Positions 57,331 to 64,000 of a stretch of 64,000 nucleotides of DNA are shown in pieces. The number at the start of each line of letters is the position of its first letter. Position 1 is the stretch's first letter. The notes beneath the pieces are model-generated. The model searched no databases. It saw nothing but the letters and a program-made list of their open reading frames with translations, and was not told the DNA's origin. The translations under genes were made by a program, and so were the position numbers. The DNA comes from a virus, in IMG/VR virus record IMGVR_UViG_3300028394_000055, positions 28,632 through 92,631 of that record. The stretch is one strand, 5' to 3'.

Positions 57331-57653
57331 TCACATTAACTGAACAAGCATCAAGCAAAGTCAAGCAACAATTAATCAAACGTGGCAAGGGAATAGGACT
57401 TAGTGTTGGCGTTCGAACTACAGGTTGCTCAGGACTAGCCTATGTGTTAGAATATATAGACCATGCACCAGTTACTCGTGATTGGTTTAAGTATGATAGC
57501 CACGGTGTAACAGTTTGGGTAAATGGGAGAGATTCGGTTTACCTAAACGGTCTTGAAATAGACTGGAAAAGACAAGGTCTCAACGAAGGCTTTGACTTTA
57601 ACAACCCACAAGAACGTGATCGATGTGGATGCGGAGAAAGTTTTAGGATTTAA
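57327..57653 (+). CDS. iscA: A-type Fe-S carrier, IscA-like
   Basis: 108 residues from ATG 57327. The three conserved cysteines are present: Cys34 in TTGCSG and Cys100/Cys102 in CGCGESF. A-type proteins pass Fe-S clusters to apo-enzymes. Length equals bacterial IscA. First of three consecutive Fe-S genes; one base separates it from iscU. Confidence 0.92.
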   Translation: MITLTEQASSKVKQQLIKRGKGIGLSVGVRTTGCSGLAYVLEYIDHAPVTRDWFKYDSHGVTVWVNGRDSVYLNGLEIDWKRQGLNEGFDFNNPQERDRCGCGESFRI

Positions 57654-57654
57654 T

Positions 57655-58035
57655 ATGGCATATTCAAATAGTGTAATTGATCATTATGAAAACCCTCGCA
57701 ATGTAGGTAAGTTTGATATAGATGATACTATAGGTACTGGTATGGTTGGAGCCCCTGCATGTGGAGATGTAATGCGATTACAAATAAAAGTAAAAGATGG
57801 GATCATCACAGATGCGAGATTTAAAACATACGGATGCGGATCAGCGATTGCCAGCTCCAGCCTTGTCACAGAATGGGTCAAGGGAAAAACGCTTGACCAA
57901 GCGGGAACGATTACTAATTCAAGAATTGCTGAAGAACTTGCCCTCCCACCGGTTAAAATACATTGTAGCATACTTGCAGAAGATGCTATAAAAGCAGCCG
58001 TTGAAGATTATAGGAGTAAACATGAACCAAATTGA
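57655..58035 (+). CDS. iscU: Fe-S cluster scaffold IscU
   Basis: 126 residues from ATG 57655. All cluster ligands are intact (Cys36, Asp38, Cys61, Cys104), as is the HscA-recognition motif LPPVK (97-101). Long stretches ([47 protein letters not shown]) are nearly the same as in proteobacterial IscU, pointing to recent capture from a host. No cysteine desulfurase, HscA/B or ferredoxin follows, so it must use host partners. Confidence 0.96.
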   Translation: MAYSNSVIDHYENPRNVGKFDIDDTIGTGMVGAPACGDVMRLQIKVKDGIITDARFKTYGCGSAIASSSLVTEWVKGKTLDQAGTITNSRIAEELALPPVKIHCSILAEDAIKAAVEDYRSKHEPN

Positions 58036-58351
58036 AGTTACTGATTCGGCAATACTTAAAATTGCAGACATACTTGCTGAAGAAAACAATCCTCAATTGA
58101 TGTTACGTACTTTTGTACAGGGTGGCGGATGCAGTGGATTCAGTTATGGATTTACACTTGATGAAATACAAAATGAAGATGATTTTGTAATTAAAAAACC
58201 CGGTATGACTATATTGATAGATGCCATGAGTATGCAATATCTACAAGGTGCTGAAATAGATTATAAAGAAGAGGATATGGGATCTAATTTTATAATTAAA
58301 AATCCTAATGCTCAAAGCACATGCGGATGTGGATCTAGTTTTTCTGTTTAA
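58022..58351 (+). CDS. erpA: A-type Fe-S carrier, ErpA-like
   Basis: 109 residues from ATG 58022, overlapping iscU by 14 nt. Cys37 in [11 protein letters not shown] and Cys101/Cys103 in [24 protein letters not shown] is diagnostic for ErpA-type carriers. Probably delivers clusters to final targets. Tail-to-tail with the minus gene at 58348. Confidence 0.92.
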   Translation: MNQIEVTDSAILKIADILAEENNPQLMLRTFVQGGGCSGFSYGFTLDEIQNEDDFVIKKPGMTILIDAMSMQYLQGAEIDYKEEDMGSNFIIKNPNAQSTCGCGSSFSV

Positions 58352-58686
58352 TCGTCTGGATTAAAGGTTTCTACGGCTTCTTTTAGTAATTCAATGTGAG
58401 TAAGATTTATATATCTATCGTCTAACTCATAGAATTTTTCAGCACCCGATTCCGAGTCTTCTATACCTAGCATTTCCATAAGTTCAATATATGTGATATC
58501 TTCATCACGTAGTTGGCTTACCCATATGCAGGTTAAAAACATGCACATAAAAACTACTCTGTCGTCATCAACTTCGTTTTCATTGCACCATCTTTCTGTT
58601 ATTTCAAGATAGTGTGCTATATCTTCAAGTCGATCCTGTAATTGAGCAATCCATTCTTTTGTGTTTTCTCTAGACCAGTAAGTCAC
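58348..58686 (-). CDS. Small acidic helical protein
   Basis: 112 residues: [55 protein letters not shown]. Acidic, mostly helical. Conserved hypothetical in T4-like phages as far as I can tell. Overlaps erpA's stop by 4 nt on the opposite strand. Confidence 0.7.
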   Translation of the reverse strand: MTYWSRENTKEWIAQLQDRLEDIAHYLEITERWCNENEVDDDRVVFMCMFLTCIWVSQLRDEDITYIELMEMLGIEDSESGAEKFYELDDRYINLTHIELLKEAVETFNPDD

Positions 58687-58711
58687 AATAGTTATAGTCC
58701 TATATTTTATT

Positions 58712-58719
58712 TATAAATA
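58712..58719 (+). promoter_or_regulatory. T4-type late promoter box (exact TATAAATA)
   Basis: TATAAATA, the T4 consensus, 5 bases before ATG 58725. Confidence 0.6.
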
Positions 58720-58724
58720 TTCGT

Positions 58725-58829
58725 ATGCACACAGATCATATTGACGAACATCTATTAAAAGTTACAAAGTACTTATTTAAAGATATTAATTCATCATGTA
58801 ATCTCGATGTGAGGAAATTAAAAAAATGA
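58725..58829 (+). CDS. Small protein, 34 aa
   Basis: 34 residues (MHTDHIDEHLLKVTKYLFKD, then INSSCNLDVRKLKK). ATGA overlap with the beta-hydroxylase gene and a perfect late box upstream support it. Likely a short helix; may serve mainly to couple translation. Confidence 0.55.
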   Translation: MHTDHIDEHLLKVTKYLFKDINSSCNLDVRKLKK

Positions 58830-59626
58830 AAGATGATCAACTAACTCCTTTATTACAAAATTATTTTACAGAAGCACTCGGAGAATTAGATCCAAATTAT
58901 GATCCAATCACAGATAATATTCCACAAGGTATATACCGTAGACACGAAATACCAATTGCTGACTATTTAATGAATTTTAAAGAAACATTAACAACAGAAT
59001 TTTTAAAAGGATATAATTCTTTAGAAGAAGCAATTAACGCAGAAGGTATTAATACCTTAGAAAATAGATCAGAGTTTTCCACTGACGATCAAAAAATTGA
59101 TAATACTCATGAACTAATTAGAACAAAAACAAACAAAACTGAATCAGTCTCAAATGTTAAGGGTTGGAAAAATGTAGGATTCAAATATCAGCATCCAACA
59201 GCCGGTATTGATTATTTTTGTGATTTGTCTTACAGAAAAAAATATCCTACAGCATATAAATTAGTAGAAGAGTTTGGTGATGATTGTCCTATTGCTAATT
59301 ATTCTTATATAGCACCTCAAACTATATTGCATAGACATGTCGGTCCAGAAAATCAAAGTGGTGAATTCATAAGAATACACATACCTCTAATAATTCCAGA
59401 AGGTGATATATTTCTCGAAGTAAATGGTGAAGAAGTTGATTGGAGCGACATATTTGCATTTGATAATCAACTAGCCCATAGTGCTCATAACCTAAGTAAT
59501 GAACATAGATTAATATTTTTAATTGATATAAGAAGAAGTAGGATAGGTATGCCGCCCGGCCAAAAGTTTAATAAAGATAGATTTTTATACTCTTTATTAA
59601 AACCATTTGTCAGAAAACATCAATGA
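58826..59626 (+). CDS. Aspartyl/asparaginyl beta-hydroxylase-like 2OG oxygenase
   Basis: 266 residues. The C-terminal domain shows the family pattern: QTILHRHVGP (His169/His171), IRIHIPLIIP, and FDNQLAHSAHNLSNEHRLIF (His218, Arg228). Hydroxylates Asp/Asn or related residues in proteins. The first ~110 residues are unrecognised. Late-type box upstream. Confidence 0.85.
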   Translation: MKDDQLTPLLQNYFTEALGELDPNYDPITDNIPQGIYRRHEIPIADYLMNFKETLTTEFLKGYNSLEEAINAEGINTLENRSEFSTDDQKIDNTHELIRTKTNKTESVSNVKGWKNVGFKYQHPTAGIDYFCDLSYRKKYPTAYKLVEEFGDDCPIANYSYIAPQTILHRHVGPENQSGEFIRIHIPLIIPEGDIFLEVNGEEVDWSDIFAFDNQLAHSAHNLSNEHRLIFLIDIRRSRIGMPPGQKFNKDRFLYSLLKPFVRKHQ

Positions 59627-59641
59627 ATTTTAAAATTTCAC

Positions 59642-59670
59642 TTGACACATGTGGTAAAATCCAGTATAAT
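59642..59670 (+). promoter_or_regulatory. Sigma-70 promoter for DNA ligase
   Basis: TTGACA-17-TATAAT on +; RBS AGAGGAACT before ATG 59703. The spacer contains the same GTGGTAAAA(T)CC core as several minus-array promoters. Confidence 0.85.
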
Positions 59671-59702
59671 TACTATATTATAGCAAATATCACAGAGGAA
59701 CT

Positions 59703-61016
59703 ATGAGCAATTGCGATAGTATTATTCGAATTTTAGAAGACCATCCTAGCCGCCTTAACAAAGAAGGCATTTTGGAAGCAGAAGCCAAAAGTGATAATCA
59801 GGAATTGTTTGAAGGTATGCGTATGGCCTTAGACAGTCTCTATACCTTCGGTGTAAAGAAAATACCTACACATGGCGGCCCTGATGGGCAAGGGTTACCT
59901 TGGATTGCGTTTAAAGAATTAGCACATTTGCTAGCCACTAGACAACTTACCGGGCATGATGCTCGAGATGCAATTGAACTAGCATTATCTACAAGTACAC
60001 AAAAACAATGGAATGATTGGTATCGTCGTATTCTTATTAAAGACCTACGTTGTGGCCTAAGTGAAAAAACTGTAAACAAAGTACTCAAGACATTCTCTGA
60101 AATTAAATCTGTTCCTGTGTTTGAATGTATGTTAGCGCACGATGGTGCTAATCATGAAAAGAAGATTACAGGTAAGAAACTACTAGAACCTAAACTAGAC
60201 GGTGTGCGTGTAATTACCGTAATCAATGCTGAAAATAAGACAGCAGTAATGTATAGCCGTAATGGTACAATTTTAGAAAATTTTGGACATATCAGCAAAG
60301 CAATTGAAGCAAACATTGATATGTTTGACCGTAGTATGGTCCTTGATGGAGAAATGATTAGTAGCAGTTTCCAAGAATTAATGAAACAAGTACATCGTAA
60401 AAGTGATGTTCAAAGTCAAGATGCTCGTTTGATGTTGTTTGATATTATACCACTTAGCGAGTTTCAGCGCGGTGAGAGCATGTTAGGTCAAAAACGTCGT
60501 AGTAATCTATTACGCACAATGAAGGCTGTGTTTGATAAAGTTGATAGTATTGATATCATTCCACAAATAGAAATTGATTTAGATAGTTATGTTGGTGAAT
60601 TAGAATTTAAGCAATACAACAAAGATGCTATTGAAGCAGGCTTTGAAGGTATTATGATTAAAGATGTCGGCGCACCTTACCAATGCAAGCGGAGCACTAG
60701 TTGGCTCAAAATGAAACCATTTATTGAAGTAAGTTTGGAGGTCACAAATGTTGAAGAGGGCACTGGTAAGAATGTGGGACGATTGGGAGCTCTTGTTTGT
60801 TCCGGCGTCGACGATGGTAGGGATGTACGAGTCAATGTTGGTAGCGGTTTTAGTGACTCTGATCGAACTGAGTTTTGGAATAACCGCGATAGTCTTGCTG
60901 GTCAAGTTGTGGAAGTAAGAGCAGATGCTGTTACACAAAATCAAGACGGTACTTATAGCCTACGTTTTCCGCGCTTTCTCCGTTTCCGTGGTTTTATGGC
61001 TGGCGAGAAGATTTAA
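59703..61016 (+). CDS. gp30: ATP-dependent DNA ligase (gp30 type)
   Basis: 437 residues. Nucleotidyltransferase motif I KLDGVR with adenylated Lys164, motif III VLDGEMI, motif IV EGIMIKD and motif V SWLKMKP; then the OB-fold domain. Seals nicks in phage DNA. First gene of a + operon with IF-1. Confidence 0.94.
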   Translation: MSNCDSIIRILEDHPSRLNKEGILEAEAKSDNQELFEGMRMALDSLYTFGVKKIPTHGGPDGQGLPWIAFKELAHLLATRQLTGHDARDAIELALSTSTQKQWNDWYRRILIKDLRCGLSEKTVNKVLKTFSEIKSVPVFECMLAHDGANHEKKITGKKLLEPKLDGVRVITVINAENKTAVMYSRNGTILENFGHISKAIEANIDMFDRSMVLDGEMISSSFQELMKQVHRKSDVQSQDARLMLFDIIPLSEFQRGESMLGQKRRSNLLRTMKAVFDKVDSIDIIPQIEIDLDSYVGELEFKQYNKDAIEAGFEGIMIKDVGAPYQCKRSTSWLKMKPFIEVSLEVTNVEEGTGKNVGRLGALVCSGVDDGRDVRVNVGSGFSDSDRTEFWNNRDSLAGQVVEVRADAVTQNQDGTYSLRFPRFLRFRGFMAGEKI

Positions 61017-61017
61017 T

Positions 61018-61260
61018 ATGGAAAAAGACGCAGTAAAATCTATCATGTATGGTGGTATCAACGAACTAATGAATAATAGAGATTATTATCATCGAAGTCC
61101 TGTTGGTTCCAAATATAGTACCTGGACTGAAAAAGGTATGGCAGTATTAATGGAACACACACTTGAAATGACTCAGCGTATACAAGATGCTGAAGACAAG
61201 GCATTAGACAAACGTGCCAAAGAATTGGTAATTAAAGGTTTAAAAGGAGAGAAAGTTTAA
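61018..61260 (+). CDS. Small conserved hypothetical protein
   Basis: 80 residues from ATG 61018, one base after the ligase stop. Helical: [40 protein letters not shown]. Conserved next to DNA genes in T4-like phages, role unknown. Confidence 0.75.
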   Translation: MEKDAVKSIMYGGINELMNNRDYYHRSPVGSKYSTWTEKGMAVLMEHTLEMTQRIQDAEDKALDKRAKELVIKGLKGEKV

Positions 61261-61262
61261 TC

Positions 61263-61481
61263 GTGGCTAAAGAAGATTTAATCACTTCTGACGGAGTGGT
61301 AGAGGAAGTATTACCTAACGCAATGTTTAGGGTAAAAATGGCCCAAGGGCCAGTGGTATTAGGACACATCTCGGGCAAGATGCGTCAGAACAAGATTCAA
61401 ATTTTAGCAGGTGATCGTGTTAAAATTGAAATGAGTCCGTATGATCTATCAAAATGTAGAATAACTTATCGTGAGAGATAA
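61263..61481 (+). CDS. infA: Translation initiation factor IF-1
   Basis: 72 residues, GTG start preceded by [57 protein letters not shown] and the [14 protein letters not shown] end match bacterial IF-1 over the full length (72 aa, same as E. coli). IF-1 occupies the ribosomal A site during initiation. Probably alters initiation on phage mRNAs, perhaps those lacking a leader (inference). Confidence 0.95.
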   Translation: MAKEDLITSDGVVEEVLPNAMFRVKMAQGPVVLGHISGKMRQNKIQILAGDRVKIEMSPYDLSKCRITYRER

Positions 61482-61484
61482 AAA

Positions 61485-61506
61485 AATAGCACCCTAAGGT
61501 GCTATT
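61485..61506. terminator. Bidirectional terminator
   Basis: 9-bp perfect stem AATAGCACC/GGTGCTATT with loop CTAA, flanked by A-run and T-rich sequence. Serves IF-1 (+) and HNH (-). Confidence 0.85.
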
Positions 61507-61508
61507 CT

Positions 61509-62018
61509 TTATTCTAAGTATGCCGCCCAACTTGGGTGACGCAGATCAAACTTCATCTTCTTCCGCTTATCTACTAATTGGAAGTATGTAGGCTTGAATG
61601 GCTTAACTTTTGGAACAATACGTTTGTCATTACCCTTACTAGCATTACATTTGGCACAACTACAGACACAGTTCTCGTAAGTAGTCTTACCACCGTGACT
61701 AGTTGGCAATACATGATCCAACGTTGCAGTCTTGCCAGTTACATCAACTCCACAGTATTGGCATTTGAACAAGTCACGCAGGAATACATTCTGTTTGCTA
61801 AAACGCACAGAAGTTTTCTTCTTTTGGTATTCCTTTAAGATCATAACAGCGGGTACTCGGGTTTCCCAAGTTGCACTATGTACAATCCAGTCGTCATACC
61901 ATTCTAGAACCGTGGCCTTATCCGATACTAGGTATCGTATGGATTCTTCCCACGGAATTACGCTCAGTGGAAGTACAGAAATTGGTGCTGCGTCAGCATT
62001 TAAAATTAGGCAAGTCAT
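61509..62018 (-). CDS. HNH endonuclease
   Basis: 169 residues. Zinc CQYC...CAKC ribbon around the HNH core TATLDHVLPTSHGGKTTYEN with CVCSCAKCNASKGN. Full-length HNH_5-type protein, common in bacteria and phages; may act in packaging, recombination or as a homing enzyme. Its ATG is 8 nt after an AATAAATA box on minus (62034-62027). Confidence 0.88.
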   Translation of the reverse strand: MTCLILNADAAPISVLPLSVIPWEESIRYLVSDKATVLEWYDDWIVHSATWETRVPAVMILKEYQKKKTSVRFSKQNVFLRDLFKCQYCGVDVTGKTATLDHVLPTSHGGKTTYENCVCSCAKCNASKGNDKRIVPKVKPFKPTYFQLVDKRKKMKFDLRHPSWAAYLE

Positions 62019-62080
62019 GATAACAATATTTATTGTAATAAAACAGTACTATTATAACATTATTATACCAAACAAGCAAC

Positions 62081-62359
62081 CTAAATTTTTATATCACTGC
62101 TTACTGGTAAATTCCAAATCTTTCTACGTTCGACACCTTTTTGTTGAGCAAATCGTTTTGGATCACAATTGCTACAAACATGAAAGTAATCATTGTTAAG
62201 ACGCCTATGATCCATAGTTCCTTTTTCTCGTTCAAACAAGGATTGACAGCAGTCGCATTGAATAACGACAACAGTTTTAGATCTACTATAAGGGTGTGAC
62301 TTTTTTAGTTTACTATATCTTTGGTAATGTAAAGTAATTTTTTTAGTTTCAATGATCAT
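62081..62359 (-). CDS. Zinc-finger phage protein
   Basis: 92 residues. A CDCC...CSNC pair (residues ~35-64) forms a zinc site; MDHRRLNNDYFHVCSNCDPK and RFAQQKGVERRKIWNL recur in T4-like phages. Possibly an HNH-related relic. TGTAAATA lies 4 nt before ATG 62359 on minus, a late-type box. Confidence 0.72.
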   Translation of the reverse strand: MIIETKKITLHYQRYSKLKKSHPYSRSKTVVVIQCDCCQSLFEREKGTMDHRRLNNDYFHVCSNCDPKRFAQQKGVERRKIWNLPVSSDIKI

Positions 62360-62391
62360 AACTTATTTACATTCGGATTATAAAAATCCAA

Positions 62392-62399
62392 ACTAAATA
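62392..62399 (+). promoter_or_regulatory. T4-type late promoter box (ACTAAATA)
   Basis: 34 bases before ATG 62434 of the tail-fibre gene, which has an AAGGATC RBS. Confidence 0.45.
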
Positions 62400-62433
62400 G
62401 CATTATAGATTTAAAATTAACAAGGATCTAGCA

Positions 62434-64000
62434 ATGACTATTCAAATTATAAACACAGGGTCGGGCGCCAACTCGAGAGATGGTGATAGTATACGTTCTG
62501 CGTTTAACAAAGTCAATATTAATTTTTTAGAATTAACATCATACCTTAGTACACTAAGCAGTTTTACCACAGCAACATCATTAGTTAAAATTAGCGCGGT
62601 ACCACCTCAATATCCAGAGATTGGAATGTTGTGGTATGATGACTTTGGTGGAAGAACTTACATTTATTATGATGATTCATGGATAGATACTAGTCCAGCA
62701 ATTCCTGCGGCAGGGTACGTTGGGAGCCAAGGATTTCGTGGATTTACTGGTAGTCGAGGTGCCGGCTTTACAGGTAGTAGCGGATATTGTGGTTCAGTAG
62801 GTTACACTGGATCAACTGGTACACAAGGTGAGTTTGGATTTACCGGTAGTCGAGGTGCTGGATTTACGGGATCAACTGGTACTCAAGGTGAGTTTGGATT
62901 CACCGGTAGTCGGGGTGATGGTTATACAGGTTCAACTGGTACTCAAGGTGGAACCGGGTTTACTGGTAGTAGCGGATATTGGGGTTCTGTTGGGTATACT
63001 GGTAGCACAGGTACACAAGGTGAGGTTGGTTTTACTGGTTCAACAGGTACACAAGGTGAGGTTGGTTTTACTGGTTCAACAGGCACACAAGGTATTACTG
63101 GTTATACTGGTAGCAAAGGAACAGACGGTACTAGTGTAACAATTCTAGGTAGTTCGCCAACACTTGTAGATTTACCAGGTTATCCAACTAGTTATACAGG
63201 ACATATAGGTGATGGATATCTAACACTAGATAATGGATATTTAAATATATGGGAGGGCGTTTCCTGGATTCCTGTAGGTCGAATTATTGGATATACAGGA
63301 AGTCAAGGAGCAGGTTATACAGGTAGCACTGGTACACAGGGTGTGCGGGGATTTATAGGTAGTCGAGGTCCAGGTGCTGATCAAAATTTAGACACTACTA
63401 GTAGCGTCACATTTTTATCTGTCAATCTTAGTCCTTTGCATGACCCCGGTGTTCCTGGATTAGGAGGAATTACGTTAAGCAGTACAAATACAGATAATTT
63501 TTACGTAATAGGAACAAATTCACTTAGTACAACTACATTGCTGTCAATTCAAGGTGGCAACATAAAAATTGGCAGATTTGCTGGGTTTACTGCCTCTGCC
63601 AATACTGCATCTATTGCAATTGGACTATCTGCAGGAAGAATTTCTCAACAAGATGAAGCAATTGCTATAGGATTTCGATCGGGCTCGCAATATCAAGGTA
63701 GCCGTAGTATTTCTATTGGAAAAAATAGTGCTCTTTTATATCAAGGAGATCAATCAATTGCTATCGGTGAAGATGCGGGTCAATTTAATCAAGGTCCGTT
63801 AACAATTGCATTAGGATGGACTGCTGGAAATTATTTACAAAATACCGGAAGTATAGCAATTGGTGCTTTTGCAGGAAATATAGGCCAAGGTACTGATGCT
63901 GTGGCATTTGGTTCAACCGCAGGCATGATGTATCAAGGACCGTCATCAGTAGCTGTTGGAAATGCCGCCGGCCAAAGATATCAAGGTATAAGTTCTGTAT
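62434..64000 (+). CDS. Tail-fibre protein with collagen-like and YadA-like repeats (3' end outside window)
   Basis: 522 codons open to the window end. An N-terminal domain with YPEIGMLWYDDFGGRTYIYY is typical of fibre-attachment ends. Residues ~98-230 and ~285-312 are Gly-X-Y-like repeats rich in GFTGS/GYTGS/GTQG, with Thr rather than Pro. From ~380 there are ~20-residue repeats of the type SIAIGxxAGxxxQG, as in YadA/trimeric autotransporter head domains. Probably a trimeric host-recognition fibre. Confidence 0.88.
   Translation, partial: MTIQIINTGSGANSRDGDSIRSAFNKVNINFLELTSYLSTLSSFTTATSLVKISAVPPQYPEIGMLWYDDFGGRTYIYYDDSWIDTSPAIPAAGYVGSQGFRGFTGSRGAGFTGSSGYCGSVGYTGSTGTQGEFGFTGSRGAGFTGSTGTQGEFGFTGSRGDGYTGSTGTQGGTGFTGSSGYWGSVGYTGSTGTQGEVGFTGSTGTQGEVGFTGSTGTQGITGYTGSKGTDGTSVTILGSSPTLVDLPGYPTSYTGHIGDGYLTLDNGYLNIWEGVSWIPVGRIIGYTGSQGAGYTGSTGTQGVRGFIGSRGPGADQNLDTTSSVTFLSVNLSPLHDPGVPGLGGITLSSTNTDNFYVIGTNSLSTTTLLSIQGGNIKIGRFAGFTASANTASIAIGLSAGRISQQDEAIAIGFRSGSQYQGSRSISIGKNSALLYQGDQSIAIGEDAGQFNQGPLTIALGWTAGNYLQNTGSIAIGAFAGNIGQGTDAVAFGSTAGMMYQGPSSVAVGNAAGQRYQGISSV

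Noticed and set aside
62828-63139. 103-codon ORF within the fibre gene, Val/Leu-rich
   Set aside because: It is an alternative frame of the Gly-rich repeats; the true frame starts at 62434 and stays open to the window end.
62434-64000. Proline hydroxylation of the collagen-like region by the 29770 oxygenase
   Set aside because: The Gly-X-Y repeats contain practically no proline, so a classical collagen prolyl hydroxylase role is unlikely.
1-64000. CRISPR array, integrase, transposase, rRNA
   Set aside because: No regularly spaced identical direct repeats of CRISPR type, and no reading frame resembling these enzymes, was seen.

Overview
The window looks like part of a large tailed-phage genome, T4-like (myovirus) by its replication genes, from an aquatic or environmental lineage. 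UvsX, UvsY, UvsW, a TOPRIM primase (gp61 type), a DnaB-type helicase (gp41 type), an ATP-dependent DNA ligase (gp30 type) and dCMP deaminase are all present, with virion proteins, a SleB-type endolysin and tail-fibre genes. No ribosomal RNA, tRNA, integrase, transposase or CRISPR array was seen. Consensus sigma-70 promoters, and Isc-type Fe-S proteins and an IF-1 that closely resemble those of Gammaproteobacteria or Betaproteobacteria, suggest a Gram-negative proteobacterial host; this is an inference.

Layout. (1) 1-16.4 kb, AT-rich, mostly + strand: recombination and replication genes, a DnaE-derived mini protein, an AlgH/YqgE protein, a nucleotidyltransferase, and a minus-strand block with a 5'(3')-deoxyribonucleotidase, two tandem paralogues and a GNAT-like protein. 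(2) 16.5-29.1 kb, clearly more GC-rich, all minus strand: about 38 small genes in one- to three-gene units. Almost every unit has its own TTGACA-N17-TATAAT promoter and many share the leader CTTACACACTAAGGAGC. This looks like a host-takeover early region. It also holds a 208-bp candidate structured RNA closed by a roughly 19-bp helix. (3) 28.7-29.7 kb: a gene-poor segment with 26-bp tandem repeats and a long inverted repeat. (4) 29.7-33.3 kb, minus strand: a sugar operon (GDP-mannose dehydratase, glycosyltransferase, DUF6165, glycine-loop protein, 2OG oxygenase). (5) 33.4-37.7 kb: three virion-type proteins, one with an intein-like Hint domain. (6) 37.7-55.1 kb: a 17-kb decoration island with a repeat/glycosyltransferase protein, two radical SAM enzymes, five divergent paralogues of a putative glycosyltransferase, two SGNH hydrolases, a sugar epimerase, a nucleotide-sugar dehydrogenase, a carbamoyltransferase and a methyltransferase. 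(7) 55.2-62.4 kb: endolysin and membrane protein, a third SGNH protein, an IscA-IscU-ErpA Fe-S assembly trio, a beta-hydroxylase, DNA ligase, IF-1 and HNH endonuclease. (8) 62.4 kb to the end: an unfinished tail-fibre gene with collagen-like and YadA-like repeats.

How it may work together (inference). The early array would be read by unmodified host polymerase at once after infection. The + strand AT-rich genes carry TAAATA boxes like T4 late promoters, several placed 4-8 nt before the start codon, which would give leaderless late messages. The decoration island would make and attach modified sugars to virion fibres, possibly the threonine-rich collagen-like fibre. The phage Fe-S genes would supply clusters for its own radical SAM enzymes.
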